Source: DASYPQ01 sp046155895
GTDB taxonomy: Bacteria > Planctomycetota > UBA1135 > GCA-002686595
DNA length: 21,308 nt
Direction of reading: 5' to 3'
NCBI GenBank assembly: GCA_046155895.1
Contig: JBJXFB010000042.1
Span: 1 to 21,308, forward strand
A model generated the notes under the pieces. The model was given only the letters and a program-made list of their open reading frames with translations. It was not told the origin of the DNA and ran no database searches. The position numbers were made by a program, and so were the translations under genes. Shown here one piece after another: positions 7,828-15,460 of the stretch (positions are counted from its first letter, which is position 1; every line of letters begins with the position of its first letter).

Positions 7828-7884
7828 GGACGACCACGGTCGCTCGGGAATCGGCCCCGTGCGGGTGCCTGGAAGCGGTCTTGC

Positions 7885-7913
7885 GCGACAGGCGCCCGGG
7901 CTCTCTCTAGAAT
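7885..7913 (+). promoter_or_regulatory. Candidate promoter of the response-regulator gene
   Basis: GCGACA at 7885-7890 and TAGAAT at 7908-7913 are separated by 17 bp, giving a plausible sigma-70-like -35/-10 pair. Transcription would begin near 7920 and leave a leader of about 50 nt. The -35 half is weak (4 of 6). Confidence 0.35.
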
Positions 7914-7969
7914 ACAGGCTCACGAGACGGGGGGAGACCGGCTCGCGAACTCGCCCGGCAGGAAACTTC

Positions 7970-8653
7970 ATGCGCGTCCTCGTTGTCGATGACGATCCCG
8001 ATTTCCGCAGCTACGTGCTCGCGGGGCTCAAGCGGGCCGGGATCGATTGCGAGGGAGCCGCCGACGGTCCCTCGGCCAAGGAGCTCCTGGACCGCGTCGG
8101 AGTCGAGCCCTTCGATCTGATCCTCCTCGACGTGAAGATGCCCGGGCAGTCGGGCTGGGACCTGCTCCTCGAGATGCGCGAGCTCGGACGCGAGACGCCG
8201 GTCGTGTTCCTCTCGGGCATGGATTCGGTCGCCGAGCGGGTCAAGGGGCTGCGCCTGGGGGCCGACGACTACATCGCGAAGGAGTTCGACTTCGACGAGC
8301 TCATCGCGCGCATCGGGGCGGTGATCCGGCGGCGAAGGACCCTGACGCCGATCGAGTACGCCGATCTGAAGCTCGACCTCGCCAAGCGGACGGTCTGGCG
8401 CGGCGGGCATTCGATCGCGCTCTCGCCGCGGGAGTTCGACCTCCTGCGGACGCTCGTCTCGCGCGCCGGCCAGGTCATCAGCCGGACCGACCTCCTGCGC
8501 GAGGTCTGGAGCATGGACACCGATCCGCAGACGAACGTCGTCGACGTGCACGTCGCGCGGCTGCGGCGCAAGATCGACAGCGCCGGCGTGCCCCTGATCC
8601 AGACGGTGCGGGGCGAGGGGTACCGCCTCGCCGCACCGGGCGGCGTGTTCTGA
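7970..8653 (+). CDS. OmpR/PhoB-family response regulator (orphan)
   Basis: This 227-residue transcription factor has a receiver domain at 1-120 and a winged-helix DNA-binding domain at about 147-222. Receiver residues are acidic D8/D9, phosphoacceptor D54 in LILLDVKMPG, S82 in VVFLSG and K104 in DDYIAKEF. The usual K-P after the conserved lysine is K-E here. The DNA-binding domain shows SPREFDLLRTL, the recognition helix region TNVVDVHVARLRRKID and the hairpin TVRGEGYRL. The ATG at 7970 has AGGA nine bases upstream. No histidine kinase gene lies beside it, so its partner is encoded elsewhere. It is divergent from gcdH and convergent with the LtaS-like gene, nine bases apart. Its targets are not visible. 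Confidence 0.9.
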   Translation: MRVLVVDDDPDFRSYVLAGLKRAGIDCEGAADGPSAKELLDRVGVEPFDLILLDVKMPGQSGWDLLLEMRELGRETPVVFLSGMDSVAERVKGLRLGADDYIAKEFDFDELIARIGAVIRRRRTLTPIEYADLKLDLAKRTVWRGGHSIALSPREFDLLRTLVSRAGQVISRTDLLREVWSMDTDPQTNVVDVHVARLRRKIDSAGVPLIQTVRGEGYRLAAPGGVF

Positions 8654-8662
8654 TCGGCTTCG

Positions 8663-10702
8663 CTACAGCGATTCGCCCTGGATCGATAGACGTCGCCGGA
8701 AGTCGTGCTGGGTCCACAAGGCCCAGTCCTGGATCGCGCGGTGCATCGTCGTCAATCGCTCGACGAGCGCGGGCTCGCGCGCGGCATGATCCTCCACCGC
8801 CTGCTCCGCGTCGTATCGGTAGAGGCGCACGTCTCCCGCCTGTTCGATCCGCAGAAACCACTCCCCCAGCACGAGTCCGTTGCTGAGGAAGGCGAATCGC
8901 CGATCCTTCGGGCGGTCGGCGAGCAGGTCGCGCCCCAGCGCGCTGTTGACGTAGGGAATTCCCATCAAGGAGAGGCACGTCGGCAGGATGTCGACCGAGC
9001 TCGAGGGGTAGTCGATGCGCCGCCCAGCATGCACGAGACGCGGAGCATGGATCAGGAGCGGGACATGGTGCCTCGAGATTCCCATCCTCTCGAAAGGAAT
9101 GTCGTGCACCGCCGGTACTCCGTGGTCGCCGTATAGGGCGAAGACGGTGTCGCGGTACCAGGGTCGCTCCGCGGCGAGCGCGAAGAAGCGCCCCAGCGAG
9201 TAGTCGAGCAACCGGAAGCCGTTGTAGGCTTCCAAGGAATCGAAGCCCGACCTGCGCAGGGTCTCCTCGTCGACGTCGGCAAGCCCGAATCCCGGAGAAT
9301 CGGCGGGGATCGTGTAGGGACGGTGATTCCCCGAAGTCTGGATGAACGCGAAGAACGGCTGGGGGCTCGCGTCGAAGGTCTCGACGGCGGATTCGAACAA
9401 ACCCAGGTCGGAGATGCCCCACCCGTCGACGCGCTCCCGTTCGAAGCTTCCTTCCTCGTGGATCGAGATGTCGACGATGTTGCCTGCCAGGAGCGCACGG
9501 ATGTTTGCCCAATTCGCGCTGCCTCCGAGGAAATAGTGCTTGGAATAACCCTCGAGCGCGGTGACCAGCACCGGCTGGCGAATGGACTTGGGATCGCGGG
9601 AGGCGGAGCTCTCCGGGTTGTTGGCCGGCACGTCCGGGATCCCGGTGATCATCGAGAACACGGATCGCGCGGTCGGTCCCGTGGGCACGAAGAACCGAGT
9701 GAACAGCAGGGAGTCCTTGGCCAGCGCGTCGAACTGGGGCGAGGACGGCAATGGGTTGCCGAGGGCTCCGGTCTTGAAGGAGGCGAAGGACTCGAGGTGA
9801 ACGATCACGAGATTCGGGCGGAAGGGCGGGGATCGCTCGGGCACGAAGCGCCGCGCGAAGGAGAGGGTTTGCGCGTCGCGGGGCTCGACCTCCATGAGGT
9901 CGCTCAGGAGCTCGTAGTTGCGCTCGACGCTCTGTCGATCGGCCTGGCGATTCCGATGGAGCAGCGTCTCGGCGAAGTAGATCACGGGATTGGACGCCAG
10001 GGCCGACACGAAGTCGTTCGTGCTGAAGAAGGCCTGGCTCCAGCGCAGCGGATACCACGACAGATTGCCGTAGATGCCCAACAGGACCAACGATCCGCAG
10101 GCGAACGCGGCGCCCACGCGCGGGGACCGGCTCAGTCGGGACGGCCGTCGCGCGATCGCGAGCGTGCTTCGCGCCAGCAACAGCCAGCCCCAAGTGATCA
10201 GCCCCAGGGCGGCGAGTCCCCAGACGACGGGATAGGTATCCCAGATCATGGCCAACGACTCGCGTGGAGAGCGCAACTCGTCCAGGACGGTCGCCTCGAG
10301 CCGCCGGTGCAGGTAGGCGTAGTGCCCGAAGTCGAAGAAATAGATCAGCGTGCCGAGCGCGCCTGCGGCAGTGAGCCACACCTGCGCCAGGAGTGACGTC
10401 GGGCGGCTCCAAACCGGTCGAACCGATCCGACCCAGATGAACGCCGTGAGGGGAAGGCTGACGAGGAGCGCCAGCCTCAAGTCGAAACGCGAGCCCAGTC
10501 CGAACGCTCGAGCCAGATCCGCGCTCGTCGTCTCCCCGCCGCTCTGGCGGAACACGAGATAGAAGACGACCCGCAGCACGGAGCAGTACAGCACCTGAAC
10601 CACGACGACCCATGCCAGCGCGCGCACGAGCGGAGGAACCCATCCGGTAGTCCTCGGCTCCCGCGCTGAGCTGATTCGGACGGCACCCTCGGGATTCTCC
10701 AT
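8663..10702 (-). CDS. LtaS/OpgB-like membrane phosphoglycerol-transferase-type protein
   Basis: This 679-residue protein has five hydrophobic segments within residues 22-215, then an extracytoplasmic sulfatase-fold domain (about 295-620). Key residues are metal ligand E304 in LVIVHLESF, nucleophile T344 in PTGPTARSVFSMITG, H460 in TSGNHRPY, and D526-H527 in FALYGDHG. This is the architecture of lipoteichoic acid synthase and of the Gram-negative OpgB/MdoB group, which move phosphoglycerol from phosphatidylglycerol onto acceptors such as periplasmic glucans. The acceptor here is unknown. The ATG at 10702 lacks a clear ribosome-binding site. A minus-strand frame ending at 10706 stops three bases before it. 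The C-terminal about 60 residues continue beyond the catalytic core. Confidence 0.85.
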   Translation of the reverse strand: MENPEGAVRISSAREPRTTGWVPPLVRALAWVVVVQVLYCSVLRVVFYLVFRQSGGETTSADLARAFGLGSRFDLRLALLVSLPLTAFIWVGSVRPVWSRPTSLLAQVWLTAAGALGTLIYFFDFGHYAYLHRRLEATVLDELRSPRESLAMIWDTYPVVWGLAALGLITWGWLLLARSTLAIARRPSRLSRSPRVGAAFACGSLVLLGIYGNLSWYPLRWSQAFFSTNDFVSALASNPVIYFAETLLHRNRQADRQSVERNYELLSDLMEVEPRDAQTLSFARRFVPERSPPFRPNLVIVHLESFASFKTGALGNPLPSSPQFDALAKDSLLFTRFFVPTGPTARSVFSMITGIPDVPANNPESSASRDPKSIRQPVLVTALEGYSKHYFLGGSANWANIRALLAGNIVDISIHEEGSFERERVDGWGISDLGLFESAVETFDASPQPFFAFIQTSGNHRPYTIPADSPGFGLADVDEETLRRSGFDSLEAYNGFRLLDYSLGRFFALAAERPWYRDTVFALYGDHGVPAVHDIPFERMGISRHHVPLLIHAPRLVHAGRRIDYPSSSVDILPTCLSLMGIPYVNSALGRDLLADRPKDRRFAFLSNGLVLGEWFLRIEQAGDVRLYRYDAEQAVEDHAAREPALVERLTTMHRAIQDWALWTQHDFRRRLSIQGESL

Positions 10703-11214
10703 GGGTCAGCGTGCCGCGAAGCTGGCCTCGATACCGCTCATGTCGGGCGCGCGGCCGCTGTCGAGCCGTTCAGGGCACGGGAGATTCTGCACGGGTTGAG
10801 GGAACGGGGTCAAGCCCTCGGTCAACCGTGCAAATGAGGAGGATCGACTGAATCGCCGCGGTCTGCCTTCGTGTACTTCATCACGAGACAAGACGCTTTC
10901 CATCATCATAGGCGTAAGGCTCGATCCCCCGCTCGCACCTACCGTGGGTGGGTCTGGCCTCGAGGGGGCGGTAGCCGACGAGCGTGGCGACGGGCGCAGC
11001 CGCAGGCGGTACGAAAGTACCGATTTCCAGGCGTCGACTCGTGTGTAGCGTTCGACATTGGTAGTCTTCGCATGTGACAGGCTCGGCGCGCACCGTCGGA
11101 TCGAGAACACGACTAGTACGAGTTCTTCACGGCTTTGCACGCCCAGGCTCTCGCACGCGTTCGACAGGGTGTCCTTGACGGATTGTTCGGAAAAGCCGGG
11201 GCCAAGGGGGGTCG
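10703..11214. other. Gene-poor 512-bp interval with lower GC
   Basis: No convincing gene lies between the LtaS-like start and the phosphatase start. The central part (about 10860-11110) has GC near 50-55% by eye, clearly below its surroundings. A minus-strand frame at 10706-11140 is open for 144 codons. Only its last 40 or so codons show coding-like third positions, and I recognise no family, so it may be the remnant of a gene. The interval contains hairpins, one with a GAAA tetraloop at 11007-11022, and could hold a structured RNA, regulatory sites or a decayed mobile element. Confidence 0.5.
11007..11022 (+). other. Perfect hairpin with GAAA tetraloop
   Basis: CGGTAC and GTACCG form a six-base-pair stem closed by C-G around a GAAA loop, the classic GNRA tetraloop, if read on the plus strand. 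A second pairing, CTACCG (10939-10944) with CGGTAG (10969-10974), lies just upstream. The following bases ATTTCC are a poor terminator tail. The structure could be part of a noncoding RNA. Confidence 0.35.
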
Positions 11215-11775
11215 GTGCAACCTGAGAGCCTGAAGCTTCTCTCGCCGCTGCGCGTTGTCCTGGCGCTGGTCGTGGTAGCCCTGCTGGCGCTCCTGGGACG
11301 CTACGAGTACTGGGTGGAGGTCGAGCACCGATTCCAGACCATCACGGAGGGCAGGCTCTACAAATCGGGCGAGATGCCGTCGGAGGAGCTCGTCGACCGA
11401 GTCGGATCGCTCGGCATCCGGACCGTCATCGACCTGCGCGACGAGGTATCCGAAGTGATCGACGCCGAGCGCGATGCGCTGGAGAAGGCGGGCGTGAAGT
11501 ACGTGAACCTGCCTTCGAAGCAAGTCCCCGAAGAGACCACGGTCGATACCTACCTGACGCTCATGAAGCGACCGGAGAACTTCCCCGTGCTGATCCACTG
11601 CGAGCACGGAGTTGGACGATCCGTGTTGTTCGCGGCTCTCTACCGGATCGAGTTCGAGGGGTGGGGTAGCGAGCGCGCGCGGTGCGCCACGACCTACTTT
11701 CCATGGCGGGGCAGCTTCAAGCCGGATTCGCCCAAAGGCGAGTACTTGCGCAACTACAAACCGCGCTCTCGCTGA
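11215..11775 (+). CDS. Membrane-anchored dual-specificity (tyrosine-type) phosphatase
   Basis: This 186-residue protein has one N-terminal membrane helix (about 12-28), then a cysteine-phosphatase domain. The catalytic loop is HCEHGVGRS (C129, R135, the CX5R motif). Residues 49-75 (LYKSGEMP..GIRTVIDLR) form the family's N-terminal signature, and D111 is a possible general acid. Substrates of this family include phosphoproteins, phosphoinositides and phospholipid phosphates. The membrane anchor and neighbouring lipid-glycosylation genes suggest a lipid or envelope substrate, which is inference. The GTG start at 11215 is preceded by an AGGGGGG purine run. The 3' end overlaps the convergent GT-C gene by 22 bp. 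Confidence 0.75.
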   Translation: MQPESLKLLSPLRVVLALVVVALLALLGRYEYWVEVEHRFQTITEGRLYKSGEMPSEELVDRVGSLGIRTVIDLRDEVSEVIDAERDALEKAGVKYVNLPSKQVPEETTVDTYLTLMKRPENFPVLIHCEHGVGRSVLFAALYRIEFEGWGSERARCATTYFPWRGSFKPDSPKGEYLRNYKPRSR

Positions 11776-13232
11776 TGTCCGGTCAGGACGCACAGGACCA
11801 GCCGCCGGGGATCGCTCGTTTCCGGGTTGCCGTCCGCGGCGTCGACGATCTCGAGGGGGCCGAACCGCGCCTCGAGCTTCCCCCTTAGCTCATCTGTTGC
11901 CACGACGAGCACGGGCCGTGGGATCGCCGCGATCTCCTCTTCCGTCATCGGCGGCGCTGCGATCCTCAGGTGGAACGACGTCGCGCCGTTGTTGAATCCC
12001 GTGTGGACGAGCTGCTTTCCGCGGCGCGAAGCCTCCGCGCGCGCGTTGCGCCCGAACGCGGCGTAGGCGTAGCGCTCGGCCAGCTGCGCATCCCGCACGC
12101 ACGTCAGGACGAACAGCAGGAGGCCGGCCGCGGCCGTCCAGGGTAGGACCCGCCGCGGCCAGCTCCAGGGGCAGCCTTCGGCCGCGAGGCGCGCGACGAG
12201 GAGCATCGCCGCCGGTGCGGCGACATAGATCAGATCCGGTCGCTTGTGGGGCAGGAGTCCGAAGACGACGAGCATCGTGAAGAGCCACGCGAGCGGCAGC
12301 GTGAGCCCGAGCGGCGCGACTCCCTCGCGGGGCGCGCGCATTTCGCGCCACACGAGGACTGCCGCGGGCAGGAAAAAGAACGCCCAGGGGACCAACCGGG
12401 CGAAGAGGTAGGGCACGTAGTAGAGCGGGTTCCAGGACCTCCCGGTCGTCGCGTGTCGCAGCGCCTCGCCGCGGACCATGTCGTTCCAAACGGCGTCACC
12501 ACCCACGCGCAGGGCCATGACGAACCAGAGGCCGAAGACCGCGATCCCGGCCGCGGAAGGCAGCGCGGAGAGCTTCCATGCCCGTCGAAGCTCGCGGGAA
12601 GAGATCAGGTGGACGAGCACGACCAGTGAGGCGAGCCCGCCGGCCGGACCTTTCGTCAGCCAGGCCGCGCCGGAGAGGAGACAGAGCATCGCGATCCTCC
12701 CCGTCGTGTCGCGCCCGTCTTCTCGGCACCGCAAGTAAACGAGCATCTGCGCCGCGAGAAGGAGGGCGAGGAGGCCGTCCGGCCGGGCGAGGACGGAAAT
12801 CCTCGTGAATTGGTGATTCGTGGCGAGCGCCACCGCGGCGACGAGGGCGACGCGAGAGCCCCCGAGCCGCCGGCCCATCTCGTGCACGATGGCCACGAGT
12901 CCGATGGCCGACAGGGCCGCGGGAGTCCGCAGCATCCACTCGTCGATGCGTCCGAGGAGGAGCGCCAGGCCCGCCGCGAGCCATGTGTAGAGCGGCGGCT
13001 TCGTCGCGGCCTCCCCCGTCGCGGAGTTCATCGGTGCGATCCAGTTCTCGTGAAGGAGGACGTCCAGGACGTACTGCGCCTGCTTGCCCTGGTCGGATGG
13101 CGCGAGCTCGTGGGGCGTCGCCAGGTTGATGGCGACGATGGCTGTCGCGAGGGAGAGGGCGAACATGAGGCCCTTCCGGCCGCCGCTCGCGGACTCCGTG
13201 CCCACCCCTACGTCAGCGGAGTTCGAACGCAT
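11754..13232 (-). CDS. ArnT-like GT-C glycosyltransferase (GT39/GT83 group)
   Basis: This 492-residue polytopic membrane protein has the first extracytoplasmic loop of the ArnT/PMT fold: HELAPSDQGKQAQYV (D47 as the likely catalytic acid) and KPPLYTWL (78-85). Many hydrophobic helices follow, then a soluble C-terminal segment after about residue 400. ArnT-type enzymes move a sugar from a polyprenyl phosphate onto lipid A or another periplasmic acceptor. The ATG at 13232 is chosen because the 33 residues upstream of it in the open frame are Pro/Arg/Ser-rich; its GGAG is only two bases away, so the start is uncertain. It is divergent from the GT2/LAB_N genes across 150 bp and is probably the working GT-C partner of that cluster. 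Confidence 0.82.
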   Translation of the reverse strand: MRSNSADVGVGTESASGGRKGLMFALSLATAIVAINLATPHELAPSDQGKQAQYVLDVLLHENWIAPMNSATGEAATKPPLYTWLAAGLALLLGRIDEWMLRTPAALSAIGLVAIVHEMGRRLGGSRVALVAAVALATNHQFTRISVLARPDGLLALLLAAQMLVYLRCREDGRDTTGRIAMLCLLSGAAWLTKGPAGGLASLVVLVHLISSRELRRAWKLSALPSAAGIAVFGLWFVMALRVGGDAVWNDMVRGEALRHATTGRSWNPLYYVPYLFARLVPWAFFFLPAAVLVWREMRAPREGVAPLGLTLPLAWLFTMLVVFGLLPHKRPDLIYVAAPAAMLLVARLAAEGCPWSWPRRVLPWTAAAGLLLFVLTCVRDAQLAERYAYAAFGRNARAEASRRGKQLVHTGFNNGATSFHLRIAAPPMTEEEIAAIPRPVLVVATDELRGKLEARFGPLEIVDAADGNPETSDPRRLVLCVLTGHQRERGL

Positions 13233-13382
13233 CGCTCCGAAGGAGTCTCGATGGACAGGAGGAGAAGTGTCCAACGAAATCCCGACGCGGGGACGAGGCC
13301 CAGACCAGGACGGGTCCGACCGCTCGTGCATGGACGCCGTCCACGTCTTCGAGGCTCGCGGGGGCTACACTAGCGGGTCATC

Positions 13383-14228
13383 ATGTCCACGTCCCCGGCG
13401 GCGAGGCAGACCCATCCGGCGAATGCAATCTCCCGGCGTCCGGGCATCCGCGTCGACCGGGACCTGCTCCCGAGCCAGGTGCGTGCGCGGTTCGCGCGGG
13501 CGACAGGGCCCTCGCCCGAGCTCTCGCTCGTCGCGCCGGCCTACGAGGAGGAGGAAAACCTCGAGAAGCTCTACGACCGCGTGCGCGAAGTGCTGGACGA
13601 CCGGATCTCCTGGGAGCTCGTGCTCGTCGACGACGGCAGCGGCGATCGCAGCCCCGAGGTGATCCGCGAGCTCGCAGCGGCCGATCCGCGTGTCGTGGGG
13701 GTGTTCTTCGCGCGCAACTGCGGGCAGACCGCGGCGACGGCGGCGGGGATCCAGCTCGCCCGAGGTGCCGTGATCGCGACGATCGATGCGGACCTCCAGA
13801 ACGATCCCGCCGACGTGCCCGCGATGCTCGCGTTGCTCGACGGACACGACGCGGTCGTCGGATATCGGGTGAAGCGGCACGACGACTTCGTTCGGCGCGC
13901 GAGTTCGCGGATCGCGAACGAGATCCGCAATCGGCTCTCGGGCGACCGCATCCGGGACACCGGCTGCTCCCTGAAGGTGTTCCGGGCCGAGGCGATCCAG
14001 TCGATCCCGCTCTTCGAAGGGATGCACCGGTTCCTGCCGACCCTTCTCCGCTACCACGGTTTCTCCGTGATCGAGCACCCGGTCGGACATCGGCCGCGCG
14101 TCGCAGGGAAGAGCAAGTACGGGGTGGCGAACCGGGCCTGGCGCGCCTTCAAGGACCTGATCGCGGTGCGTTGGATGCGGGGAAGGCGACTCCTCCTGCC
14201 GATCCGCGAGGTGACGGATGCGCCCTAG
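13383..14228 (+). CDS. GT2 polyprenyl-phosphate glycosyltransferase (ArnC/Dpm1-like)
   Basis: This 281-residue GT-A enzyme has ELSLVAPAYEEEENL (46-60), VLVDDGSGDRS (80-90), the metal-binding IDADLQNDP (D135 and D137 of the DxD) and RDTGCSLKVF (191-200). These are diagnostic of dolichyl- or undecaprenyl-phosphate sugar synthases. No C-terminal membrane helices are present, unlike ArnC or DPMS fusions. The first 45 residues are an extension of no evident family. The enzyme should transfer sugar from a nucleotide donor to polyprenyl phosphate on the cytoplasmic face. A TACACT box at 13366-13371 lies 11 bases before the ATG and there is no good ribosome-binding site, so the message may have a very short leader. 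The 3' end overlaps the LAB_N gene by 11 nt. Confidence 0.87.
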   Translation: MSTSPAARQTHPANAISRRPGIRVDRDLLPSQVRARFARATGPSPELSLVAPAYEEEENLEKLYDRVREVLDDRISWELVLVDDGSGDRSPEVIRELAAADPRVVGVFFARNCGQTAATAAGIQLARGAVIATIDADLQNDPADVPAMLALLDGHDAVVGYRVKRHDDFVRRASSRIANEIRNRLSGDRIRDTGCSLKVFRAEAIQSIPLFEGMHRFLPTLLRYHGFSVIEHPVGHRPRVAGKSKYGVANRAWRAFKDLIAVRWMRGRRLLLPIREVTDAP

Positions 14229-14736
14229 GCTGGCGGCCATCCTGGCCGCGCTCGTGCTGGCGGTGTTCCCGACAACAAGTTCGGCCCAGGACGTCGACCT
14301 CCAACGACGGCTGGGCGACCTTCACGTCGAATCCACGCCCCAGGGATACATGCTGATGATCGAGGGCGAGGGAGTCGACGAACGGCAGTTCTTCGCCCGT
14401 CTCTACGCAGCGCAACGTGAGCAGGAGCGGAAGGGCCTCCTCTACAAGCTCTTCAACATCACGACGCCCTGGGGATTCCTGTGGGTCACGCTCGGTTTCG
14501 CCGGGCAGGCCCTCTTCACGTTCCGGATGCTCCTCCAGTGGCTCGTGAGCGAGAGAGAGGGACGGTCGGTCGTGCCGGTCGGATTCTGGTGGGGCAGCCT
14601 GCTCGGCGGGTTGATGCTGCTGACCTACTTCTGCTGGAGGAAGGACATCGTCGGCATCGTCGGCCAATCGACCGGGGCGTTCATCTACGTGCGCAATCTG
14701 GTCCTCATCTACCGCACCCGCCGGTGCGAGCCTTGA
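14218..14736 (+). CDS. LAB_N-domain membrane protein (lipid-A-disaccharide synthase N-terminal domain)
   Basis: This 172-residue protein has a signal peptide (1-23, SSA/Q), a short periplasmic stretch (24-84) and a LAB_N domain (about 85-168). Signature features are TLGFAGQALFTFRMLLQW, SVVPVGFWWGSLLGG and GQSTGAFIYVRNLVLIY. The domain is found in front of LpxB in some bacteria and as free small proteins next to GT2 and GT-C genes. A role in handling lipid-linked sugar donors has been proposed there; its biochemistry is not settled. The added exported N-terminal segment is unusual for stand-alone LAB_N proteins, which are often about 100 residues. The start overlaps the GT2 stop by 11 nt. Its own stop overlaps a downstream ATG as TGATG. 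Confidence 0.87.
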   Translation: MRPRLAAILAALVLAVFPTTSSAQDVDLQRRLGDLHVESTPQGYMLMIEGEGVDERQFFARLYAAQREQERKGLLYKLFNITTPWGFLWVTLGFAGQALFTFRMLLQWLVSEREGRSVVPVGFWWGSLLGGLMLLTYFCWRKDIVGIVGQSTGAFIYVRNLVLIYRTRRCEP

Positions 14737-15426
14737 TGACCTCGCGATCCACGACCGGCTCGAGCCGAGTTGGCCCGCGCTTCGTTCGCGCGAGAAGCGT
14801 GGCGAAGCCAGTGGAGCCGGGATCCCTGGCCGGCGTTCCTGGGGTTCTGGATCCTGGCGCCGCTGACCGTGTTCGTGATCAGCCGCTCGCGACAACCCCT
14901 CTACGTGCTGCCGCTCTTCGTTCCGCTCGCGCTCGCGACAGCGCGGCTCATGGGTCAACGCCCGCTCCGGCTCACCCCGCTCGTGCTGTGGGCGGTCGTG
15001 CTCCTCGCGGGGAAGTGGGGCGCCTCGCGGTACCAGGACCCGCGGGACCTTCGCGGCGTCGCCGCCGGATTCAAGGCCGCTGGCGTGCCCGCTCCGGACG
15101 AGATCGTCTTCGTGGATCATCGACCGCGGTGGGGCATCGGCTTCTACCTCAATTGCGAAGTCGAGCGGGTGGCCACGGCCGAGAACGTGACGACGGACGG
15201 CGTGCCCGTGGAAACCCTCGCCGACGAGATTGCGCACCGCGAGCCACGGCGATTGTGGATCGTGCCGAAGGATGAGGAATCGAGCACCAAGATCCGGATG
15301 AAGGCGTTCGGCATGGAGCCGCGGACTCTGGCCGACGTGGGCGGCTGGGCCGTCCTGGCCCAGGTCGGCGAGTTCGACGAGTCCTTCCCGGGAGACGGCG
15401 CGCTCCCGCCAGGATCTCCGCCTTGA
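14736..15426 (+). pseudogene. Truncated ArnT-like GT-C glycosyltransferase
   Basis: The frame read from 14740 to the TGA at 15424-15426 encodes the C-terminal part of an ArnT/PMT-type enzyme: AFLGFWILAPLTVFVISRSRQPLYVLPLFVPLALA, further helices, then a soluble tail. Members usually run about 500-600 residues with the catalytic acid in the first loop; here roughly 300 N-terminal residues, including that loop, are missing. An ATG at 14736 overlaps the LAB_N stop (TGATG), as expected for the ancestral start, but its frame (MTSRSTTGSSR...) is different and becomes noise. This points to an internal deletion with a frame change. The only in-frame start for the remaining part is TTG at 14770, giving at most 218 residues. 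An assembly error is possible. Confidence 0.6.
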
Positions 15427-15460
15427 CCGTTCTCCCGCGAACCCGCGCGCTCGTCCGTGT

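Noticed and set aside
8478..10643. Minus-strand 721-codon frame overlapping the LtaS-like gene
   Set aside because: It is an out-of-frame shadow; the LtaS-like frame has membrane helices and all active-site motifs.
10881..11093. Minus-strand 70-codon frame in the low-GC gap
   Set aside because: A few stretches look protein-like (IGTFVPPAAAPVATLVGY), but there is no ribosome-binding site, codon bias is weak and no family was recognised.
15389..15408. CGGGAG/CTCCCG hairpin near the end of the truncated GT-C gene
   Set aside because: It lies inside coding sequence, has an eight-base loop and no T-tract; chance is likely at this GC content.
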